DNA of 47,891 nt from Sinorhizobium shofinae. GTDB lineage: Bacteria > Pseudomonadota > Alphaproteobacteria > Rhizobiales > Rhizobiaceae. The stretch is taken from assembly GCA_001704765.1 (NCBI GenBank), contig MBFK01000194.1, positions 1 through 47,891 of the forward strand, written 5' to 3'. Position 1 is the stretch's first letter; every line of letters begins with the position of its first letter. The translations under genes were made by a program, and so were the position numbers. The notes below the pieces were generated by a model. The model was not told where the DNA came from. It did no database searches and was given only the letters and a program-made list of their open reading frames with translations. Below, in pieces: positions 42,642 through 47,891 of this stretch.

Positions 42642-43343
42642 ATGGCACAAACCAGCTATGGACAGTTCTGTCCGGTAGCGTTGGCTGCCGAGGTGTTGTG
42701 CACGCGCTGGACGGTCGTGCTGCTGCGTGAATTGGTGGCCGGCTCGACCCGCTTCAACGATCTGCGCCGCGGCGTGCCGCGCATGTCGCCGGCGCTGCTA
42801 GTTAAGCGGCTGCGCGATCTCGAGGAGGCCGGCATCGTCCGTCGTGTTGCTTCGCGGACCGAGCCGGGAATTCTTGAGTATCACCTAACGCCTGCCGGAC
42901 GGGACTTGAAGCCGGTGGTCGAGGCGATTGGCATATGGGGCCAGCGCTGGTTCGAGGCCGATGTCTCCCTGCAACATCTCGATCCGTCGCTGTTAATGTG
43001 GGACATGCACCGCAATCTCGACCCCACGACGTTGCCGCCGCGGCGCTGCGTGATTCAATTCCTATACCCCGAGCTGCCTGCCGCTCGCCGGCGGTGGTGG
43101 CTTCTCATCGATCCCGGCGCCGAGGTGGATCTCTGCTCGGTCGATCCCGGCTTCGATATCGACCTTTACGTCACCACCGACCTGCGTACCATGACTGCGA
43201 TCTGGATGGGGCAGACGACCGTCCGTCAGGCGATGAGCGATGGAAAGCTTGTGCTCACCGGCGATCGTCAGATCGCCAGCCAGATGCATGCCTGGCTTGG
43301 CCTGAGCCCCTTCGCGACGGAAAAGAAGCTGGTTTCCGCATAG
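42642..43343 (+). CDS. HxlR family transcriptional regulator
   Basis: A 233-residue regulator. The N-terminal winged-helix HxlR domain (residues 1-95) shows the conserved Cys at residue 9, LCTRWTVVLLRELVAGSTRF and RMSPALLVKRLRDLEEAGIV. A C-terminal domain of about 130 residues, ending with MSDGKLVLTGDRQIASQMHA, resembles an SCP2-like sterol/ligand-binding domain. Such two-domain HxlR proteins sense small hydrophobic or aromatic ligands in other species. The start at 42642 has GAGGAGG upstream; a GTG at 42618 is less likely. It probably controls the divergent DUF1326 gene. Confidence 0.87.
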   Translation: MAQTSYGQFCPVALAAEVLCTRWTVVLLRELVAGSTRFNDLRRGVPRMSPALLVKRLRDLEEAGIVRRVASRTEPGILEYHLTPAGRDLKPVVEAIGIWGQRWFEADVSLQHLDPSLLMWDMHRNLDPTTLPPRRCVIQFLYPELPAARRRWWLLIDPGAEVDLCSVDPGFDIDLYVTTDLRTMTAIWMGQTTVRQAMSDGKLVLTGDRQIASQMHAWLGLSPFATEKKLVSA

Positions 43344-43495
43344 CGGGTTGGTGGGGCTTATCGCTATGGCGAGTCAGGGAATCGCGTAATGCCGACGTAG
43401 ACGGTGCTTGCACGAACTTCGGCTTGCCACCCGGCAGAGACCTTCGCCCCCGATCCAGCTTGCATCCCCCCGCTCCTCAGGCGCAGGCTGGCCAC

Positions 43496-44221
43496 ATGAT
43501 CGTGCTGTTTACGGATTTCGGCCTCAGCGGGCCCTATACGGGGCAAGTGAAGGCCGTGCTGCACCGGGAAGCGCCAGGCATTCCGGTCATCGACCTCTTC
43601 GCCGATGCACCGGCCGCCAATCCGGCAGCATCGGCCTATCTGCTGGCGGCCTATGCCGTGTGGTTTCCGGCCGACACGGTCTTTCTCTGCGTCGTCGATC
43701 CCGACGTGGGCGGCAAGCGGCCGGCCGTGATCGTGGAGGCAAATGGGCGGTGGTATGTCGGCCCTGGCAACGGCCTGTTCGAACTGGTCCAGCGGCGCGC
43801 CGGAAAGCCACGCTCGTGGGAGATCGACTGGAGGCCTGAACAGCTGTCGGCCAGCTTCCACGGGCGCGACCTGTTCGCGCCGGTCGCGGCGATGCTGGCG
43901 CGCGGCGAGCCGCCTCCCGGCCAGCCGAGCGGCGATCTCGGTCGGCGACCAGACTGGCCGGACGACCTTGCCGGGATCGTCTATCTCGACCATTACGGCA
44001 ATGCCATGACCGGGCTTAGGGCAGCCATGCTGCCCCCCGACGCGAAACTTGCGGCAGCCGGCCGCATCCTGGAGCGGGCCAGAACGTTCAGTGACCGGTT
44101 GCCGGGCAGCGCGTTCTGGTACGAGAATTCGAACGGGCTTGCCGAGATCGCGGTCAACCGGGGACGCGCGGATCGCGAGCTTGGCCTCGCGGTCGGCAGC
44201 CCGGTCGAGATCGCGCCTTAA
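43496..44221 (+). CDS. SAM hydroxide adenosyltransferase (DUF62 family)
   Basis: A 241-residue member of the SAM-dependent chlorinase/fluorinase/hydroxide-adenosyltransferase family (COG1912). The family residues are in place: FTDFG at 5-9, the catalytic Asp68 and Arg75 in VVDPDVGGKR, and His122 in FHGRDLFAPVA. Later YLDHYGNAMTG and the SAFWYENSNGLAEIAVNRG segment form the C-terminal barrel. Characterised DUF62 enzymes split SAM with water into adenosine and methionine. The halogenase-specific loop cannot be judged reliably, so hydrolysis is the default call. The ATG at 43496 starts the domain; upstream in-frame sequence is not conserved. Followed after 99 bases by an adenosine-specific kinase. 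Confidence 0.85.
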   Translation: MIVLFTDFGLSGPYTGQVKAVLHREAPGIPVIDLFADAPAANPAASAYLLAAYAVWFPADTVFLCVVDPDVGGKRPAVIVEANGRWYVGPGNGLFELVQRRAGKPRSWEIDWRPEQLSASFHGRDLFAPVAAMLARGEPPPGQPSGDLGRRPDWPDDLAGIVYLDHYGNAMTGLRAAMLPPDAKLAAAGRILERARTFSDRLPGSAFWYENSNGLAEIAVNRGRADRELGLAVGSPVEIAP

Positions 44222-44320
44222 GGAAGCGGGCCGAAATGCCAAAACATGTGGCGGCTTGAAATCGCCTTCCGTGGGCCTACCTACCTACCATTGCGTTGCC
44301 TACCTTGAAGGAGCGCAGCC

Positions 44321-44806
44321 ATGGAACTCACCGTGGTGCCAATCGTCAAGCCGGACGCCGCCAACTTCATTTTTGGCCAGTCGCATTTCATCAAGACTGT
44401 GGAAGACCTCCACGAGGCGCTGGTGGGCGCGGTTCCTGGCATCCGCTTCGGGCTGGCCTTCTGCGAGGCCTCCGGTAGGCGGCTGGTGCGCTGGTCGGGT
44501 AATGACGAAGCCGTGCTCGCCCTCGCACGTGACAACGCATTGGCCATTGGCGCCGGCCACACTTTCCTGATCTTCCTGGGCGACGGATTCTTTCCCGTCA
44601 ACGTGCTGGCTGCGGTGCGTGCGGTGCCAGAGGTCTGCCGCATCTACTGCGCGACGGCCAACCCGACACAGGTGATCGTCGCACAAACGGAGCTGGGCCG
44701 CGGCGTGCTCGGCGTGGTCGATGGCGCCTCGCCGCTGGGTGTCGAAACCGACGCGGACATTGCGTGGCGGAAAGACCTGCTGCGAAAGATCGGCTACAAG
44801 CTGTAG
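44321..44806 (+). CDS. adenosine-specific kinase (COG1839 family)
   Basis: A 161-residue protein matching the adenosine-specific kinase family (PF04008), first characterised in archaea. Landmarks are FIFGQSHFIKTVEDLHEALV (18-37), IRFGLAFCEASGRRLVRWSG, GHTFLIFLGDGFFPVNVL and a late CATANPTQVIVAQTELGRGV followed by GVVDGASPLGVE. It has an AAGGAG ribosome-binding site. The preceding enzyme should produce adenosine, so the pair reads as one pathway. The family's physiological phosphorylation reaction is still thinly supported in the literature. Confidence 0.87.
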   Translation: MELTVVPIVKPDAANFIFGQSHFIKTVEDLHEALVGAVPGIRFGLAFCEASGRRLVRWSGNDEAVLALARDNALAIGAGHTFLIFLGDGFFPVNVLAAVRAVPEVCRIYCATANPTQVIVAQTELGRGVLGVVDGASPLGVETDADIAWRKDLLRKIGYKL

Positions 44807-44890
44807 CCGAAGTCGACGGGCCTGCATGGACAATACCGTCAAGACGCCCGGACCGTTCACGCAACGCCCGCGGTGACCCCGCGCTACGGC

Positions 44891-44909
44891 GCGTGCGGTT
44901 GCCGCACGC
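44891..44909. terminator. stem-loop after the adenosine kinase gene
   Basis: A perfect 8-bp GC stem (GCGTGCGG/CCGCACGC) with a 3-nt loop, about 85 bases after the stop. No T-run follows on either strand, so termination is possible but unproven. Confidence 0.3.
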
Positions 44910-44935
44910 CATGCCTCCGGCGGCGTTATGATTGC

Positions 44936-45131
44936 CCCATCACGAGGACTTGCGGCGCAGCACGTTCCATGCCCGAATGGCTGGATGCTGCCAGAACTTT
45001 GGCGCGCAGTTCTCGCGCGTTCGGGATGCCGTGCCCGCGCATCCGCTCGAATGCTTCCGAGACGGTCAGCCGGTTGCGTATGGGAGGCCGGCAATGATCG
45101 CCCCGCCGGCAAAAACCTCGGGATAGGTGGC
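44936..45131 (-). pseudogene. PHB-depolymerase-like esterase fragment
   Basis: On the minus strand TYPEVFAGGAIIAGLPYATG runs to a stop, then a shifted frame gives LTVSEAFERMRGHGIPNARE and LRAKVLAASSHSG. Together these match the region after the catalytic serine in LpqC/PHB-depolymerase-type esterases (ATYPEVFAGGAIIAGLP...RMRG). The nucleophile elbow and both chain ends are missing. It is a relic, between the adenosine kinase gene and the lectin gene. About 420 bases around it contain no intact gene. Confidence 0.6.
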
Positions 45132-45175
45132 GTCAACCCGACCAGCCCGGCATCACTGATTTTCTCTCTTCACAT

Positions 45176-45200
45176 GAGAATCCGGCTTAGCCGGATTCTC
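45176..45200 (-). terminator. hairpin downstream of the repeat lectin
   Basis: A perfect 11-bp inverted repeat GAGAATCCGGC/GCCGGATTCTC with a 3-nt loop, 26 bases past the lectin stop. The sequence after it on the minus strand is A-rich rather than T-rich, so it may protect the 3' end rather than terminate. Confidence 0.5.
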
Positions 45201-45211
45201 ATCTTTAAATA

Positions 45212-45230
45212 CCTAGCGACAGTCGCTAGG
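45212..45230 (-). repeat. short dyad over the lectin stop codon
   Basis: CCTAGCGAC-A-GTCGCTAGG, a 9-bp near-continuous palindrome that contains the stop codon of the lectin gene. With the hairpin at 45176-45200 it makes a double stem at the 3' end of the message. Confidence 0.4.
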
Positions 45231-46971
45231 CGACCACACCGTAGATGCGGTTCTCGCCGGCGGCGTTCTTGCCGGCGAAGAGAAACTTGAAGTCCAGCCA
45301 CCCGCCGAAGCCGACGACCACCGGAGATGAGACATTGCCGGGGGTCCCGGCGTCCCCGTAGGAGAGCAGCTGGCCGCTTTGGTCCACGGCGTAGATGCGG
45401 TTCTCGCCGGCGGCGTTGCTACCGGCGAAGAGGAACTTGAAGTCTTGCCACCCGCCGAAACCGACGACCACCTGCGACGAGACATTGCCGGGAGTCCCGA
45501 CGTCGCCGTAGGAGAGCAGCTGGCCGCTTTGGTCCACGGCGTAGATGCAGTTCTCGCCGGCGGCGTTCTTGCCGGCGAAGAGAAACTCGAAGTCTTGCCA
45601 CCCACCGAAGCCGACGACCACCGGCGACGAGACATTGCCTGATGTCCCGGCGTCCCCGTAGGACAGAAGCTGGCCGTTCTGGTCCACCGCGTAGATGCGG
45701 TTCTCACCGGCAGCGTTGCTGCCGGCAAAGAGAAACTTGAAGTCGTGCCAGCCGCCGAAGCCGACGACCACCGGAGACGAGACATTGCCGAGAGTTCCGG
45801 CGTCCCCGTAGGACAGCAGCTGTCCGTCCTGGTCCACGGCGTAGATGCGGTTCTCGCCGGCGGCGTTCTTGCCGGCGAAGAGAAACTTGAAGTCCAGCCA
45901 GCCGCCGAAGCCGACGACCACCGGAGATGAGACATTGCCGGGAGTTCCTGCATCCCCGTAGGACAGCAGTTGACCGCTGTCGAACGGCGCGTTTTGGTCC
46001 TCCACGACAACCAGGAATCCGCCCGGAATGGTGCCGGTGACACTGACCGCCACGTTTGTGTCCGATGTGAACGACTGTCCCACGGTCAGGGCGGTGGCTG
46101 TTAAGCGAAAGACCGGGAGGCGCTCGCCCTCTGGGCTGCCGAACGGGTCCGACGTCTGGACGCGGTAGACAATCACGCCGGAACTGGGAATGCCGGGTTC
46201 CAACTGGCTAGGGGACTCGAACTGATCGACCATCAGCCGTGCTTCGACCATCATGTACGGAACCTGCGATCCTATCCGTACGGCGGTCGATCTGCCGGAC
46301 GAGGGAGGTTGGACGAGACCAACCGCGTGCAAAGCGTAGCCCGCAATACGTCCGGTGTGCTCCGCGATGGCGGAGGCATCGAGCCATTGCATTGCCGCCT
46401 TTGTGTACGCTGACGGATGCATGCCCCCATTGAAGGCCATCTCATCGAAATTGAACATGTCTATGGCGAAGTTCGGCGGCATGCCTATGTCCGGGCATTC
46501 GACGAACTGCGGTTGACACCGAATGTCGTCAAACCCGGTCAGCACGTGCATCAGCTCCATGGCCCATGTTCCGAGGTTCTCGGCCATAACAAACCGTGCC
46601 AAAAAGCCGCCCCTCTGAGAAGTGCCGGCCGGTGGCAGGCCGAGCATTACGAGCGCCGCGGCGTCAAAACCCCGATTTTTCAAATCGGCGCCGAGTTGCA
46701 ATATATCGGGCTGATCCAGCCGGACGTCCTTCCGATCGATAACGACCATCGGCATCACGACCGGGTCAAGATCGGCCCGTCCGGATGACGCCGCGAAAAT
46801 ATAGGCACGAAGTGATCTATCGGCTCCGGTCTGCGCGTCCGGATCGAACAATACCCGGCGCAGAATAGCGTTTTCCCAGTCGGGTGGAATCACATCTGGG
46901 GGATCCGGCGGGGGCACATTCGGCCGATACACAGGAACGAAGGCTATCTTCTTTCTTCCGATCCAGGCCAT
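45226..46971 (-). CDS. protease-like domain plus tachylectin-2-like five-blade repeat protein
   Basis: A 581-residue two-part protein. Residues 1-330 include a region like M6-type peptidases: NLGTWAMELMHVLTGFDD at 132-149 aligns with a zinc-protease HExxHxxTGFDD, but the first histidine is Met138, so catalysis is doubtful. Asn-Phe-Asp-Glu-Met-Ala and PYMMVEAR stretches follow. Residues 333-581 are five 50-residue repeats starting GQLLSYGDAGTPGNVSSPVV and containing GFGGWLDFKFLFAG and ENRIYAVDQ. The pattern matches tachylectin-2, a five-bladed propeller that binds N-acetyl sugars. No signal peptide is evident. An AAAGGA ribosome-binding site precedes the ATG at 46971. Likely a sugar-binding effector or surface protein; transferred DNA is plausible. 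Confidence 0.75.
   Translation of the reverse strand: MAWIGRKKIAFVPVYRPNVPPPDPPDVIPPDWENAILRRVLFDPDAQTGADRSLRAYIFAASSGRADLDPVVMPMVVIDRKDVRLDQPDILQLGADLKNRGFDAAALVMLGLPPAGTSQRGGFLARFVMAENLGTWAMELMHVLTGFDDIRCQPQFVECPDIGMPPNFAIDMFNFDEMAFNGGMHPSAYTKAAMQWLDASAIAEHTGRIAGYALHAVGLVQPPSSGRSTAVRIGSQVPYMMVEARLMVDQFESPSQLEPGIPSSGVIVYRVQTSDPFGSPEGERLPVFRLTATALTVGQSFTSDTNVAVSVTGTIPGGFLVVVEDQNAPFDSGQLLSYGDAGTPGNVSSPVVVGFGGWLDFKFLFAGKNAAGENRIYAVDQDGQLLSYGDAGTLGNVSSPVVVGFGGWHDFKFLFAGSNAAGENRIYAVDQNGQLLSYGDAGTSGNVSSPVVVGFGGWQDFEFLFAGKNAAGENCIYAVDQSGQLLSYGDVGTPGNVSSQVVVGFGGWQDFKFLFAGSNAAGENRIYAVDQSGQLLSYGDAGTPGNVSSPVVVGFGGWLDFKFLFAGKNAAGENRIYGVVA
45229..45975 (-). repeat. five tandem 150-bp coding repeats
   Basis: Exact 150-bp periodicity: the marker GTAGATGCGG begins at 45241, 45391, 45541 (one base changed), 45691 and 45841. 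The units run 45975-45826, 45825-45676, 45675-45526, 45525-45376 and 45375-45229 and differ only by scattered bases. Each unit is one propeller blade, so gain or loss of a unit keeps the frame. Confidence 0.95.
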
Positions 46972-47891
46972 GATTGCTGGGTCCTTTTGAAGGACAGGCT
47001 GCTAGACGCTGATCGCCAGCCTACCGCTGGCGTTTCTGCGCGAGCGCCTGGTTGATGGCTTTCCCATTGTTTATAGCATTCATTCTCGCGCCGCCGCTGT
47101 CTCCAACGGAACAACGGGTATGGACATGATTGCACTATCGGTTTGCCATCATCAGAAAGTACAGCGCTTGGAACACAACATGACGGCTCGTGTGGCCAAA
47201 ATACCCACAGCGATCGCCGCGCTCAAATATCCGAGCATATCCTTCAAAAAAGGGGACCAGGCGGTCTAAACTCGCTTTGCAAAGGGCTCTTTGTCAGCGG
47301 CAAATAGGTCCACTTCCGGCGGTTTCTTCAGAACGTTGGAAGTTTATATGTGGTGTATCCAAGCACCATCGAACTTTCGGTCGCCGCCGGCCTGGCTTCC
47401 TCGCAGCCGGTGACAGGGCCAACTTCGACGAGCTCAACAAAGCCGTCGATGATCTGGCCGCAAAGTGGCCCGCAAATCACGCCGAAAAATCTGAAAGTCC
47501 TTCAGGCTGCGGTCTTTGCCGGATGCTTACGCAGCACGAGGGAACAGCGTCAGTGCGCATAGGGCCGCAGGCGTACGACGGAGCTAACGACCACCGAGGG
47601 CGAGATCATTGACGCGAGCCATTGCGGAGCAGCTAAACCGCTAAACCGGTGCGCGACAGACTGGAGAATCGCCGTGCCTGCGCCTGCCCTCGCCTCGTCT
47701 GGTCCCATCTCGCCGGCCGCGAGGTCTTCTCAGACTGGCTTGGAACGGCCGAACATCAACTCAAAAGGCGCAACCTGCACCAGGCGCAACCTGCACCGGC
47801 AGTTCCCCACGATACATTATGCGATCTTCTGTAACGGGCTGTGCGTCAATCCCTTGTGAGCTTAATCCCTCGCCGAGTGCTTGCTTCTGTC
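46972..47891. other. 920 bases without a supported gene
   Basis: The region upstream of the lectin gene holds its promoter (none clearly visible). Some parts, for example 47090-47290, look less GC-rich than the chromosome. Short open frames up to 140 codons exist but have no recognisable motif or ribosome-binding site. Two small direct repeats were seen: CTAAACCG twice at 47632-47647, and a GGCGCAACCTGCACC pair at 47768-47797. It may be remnants of mobile DNA continuing past the window. Confidence 0.5.

Noticed and set aside
42935..43495. Long N-terminal extension of the SAM hydroxide adenosyltransferase
   Set aside because: The extension overlaps the HxlR gene in another frame and carries no conserved sequence. 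The domain begins at the ATG at 43496.
45229..45975. Regular repeats considered as a CRISPR array
   Set aside because: The 150-bp units are contiguous coding repeats without spacers, all in one reading frame.
45213..46043. 276-codon minus-strand frame across the lectin repeats
   Set aside because: Alternate frame of the same repeats: Ser/Thr/Ala-rich, repeated only because the DNA repeats, and it lacks the tachylectin pattern.
47190..47612. 140-codon plus-strand frame near the window end
   Set aside because: No recognisable motif or ribosome-binding site; basic, irregular composition.

Overview
The window looks like about 39 kb of conserved chromosome from a fast-growing rhizobium (Sinorhizobium/Ensifer type, Alphaproteobacteria, Rhizobiales), followed by about 8.6 kb of accessory DNA. 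The evidence is the mdh-sucC-sucD-sucA-sucB order with a nearby lpdA, an sdhC-D-A-B operon, the hemC-hemD-mitofilin-hemY cluster, high GC with strong third-position G/C, rhizobial intergenic palindromes and an Inh-type outer-membrane lipoprotein. Species is not decided from sequence alone.

Layout. 0.2-1.8 kb: a TraB/GumN-family protein and a DUF2867 protein, convergent. 2.0-5.4 kb: a minus-strand operon LysE exporter - secreted small protein - SDR - lpdA. 5.5-13.2 kb: minus-strand TCA block mdh-sucCDAB, closed by a clear terminator. 13.3-16 kb: zapE, an Inh/Omp19-like lipoprotein and msrA. 16.1-19.5 kb: sdhCDAB with its terminator. 19.8-24.1 kb: a secreted histidine-rich protein, then methyltransferase, EVE, YciI, gpsA and tsaD on the minus strand. 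24.2-30.2 kb: plus-strand hemC, hemD, alphaproteobacterial mitofilin-like protein, hemY, a TerB-like protein and a class I glutamine amidotransferase. 30.4-39.2 kb: MFS transporter, YggT, DUF167, ppa, a broken secreted-protein gene, a GNAT, typA, a PhoD-type phosphatase and an amidase.

From about 39.25 kb the character changes. There is a tiny acidic protein (53 aa), a hypothetical, and a DUF429 protein whose end abuts a frameshifted ISL3 transposase remnant. That remnant abuts an IS256-type remnant on the other strand. Then come a DUF1326 gene divergent from an HxlR-family regulator with a 9-bp inverted repeat between them, a SAM hydroxide adenosyltransferase followed by an adenosine-specific kinase, a decayed esterase fragment, and a 581-aa protein. 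This last protein joins a protease-like N-terminal region to five 50-residue tachylectin-2-like blades encoded by near-identical 150-bp DNA repeats. The last 0.9 kb holds nothing recognisable.

How genes work together: the suc, lpdA, sdh and mdh genes supply the 2-oxoglutarate-to-oxaloacetate half of the TCA cycle. lpdA gives the E3 subunit used by 2-oxoglutarate dehydrogenase although it lies in a separate transcription unit. hemC and hemD make uroporphyrinogen III. The SAM hydrolase and adenosine kinase plausibly form a two-step module that converts SAM to methionine and adenosine and then acts on the adenosine. The best candidates for something little described are this SAM/adenosine pair and the repeat lectin.
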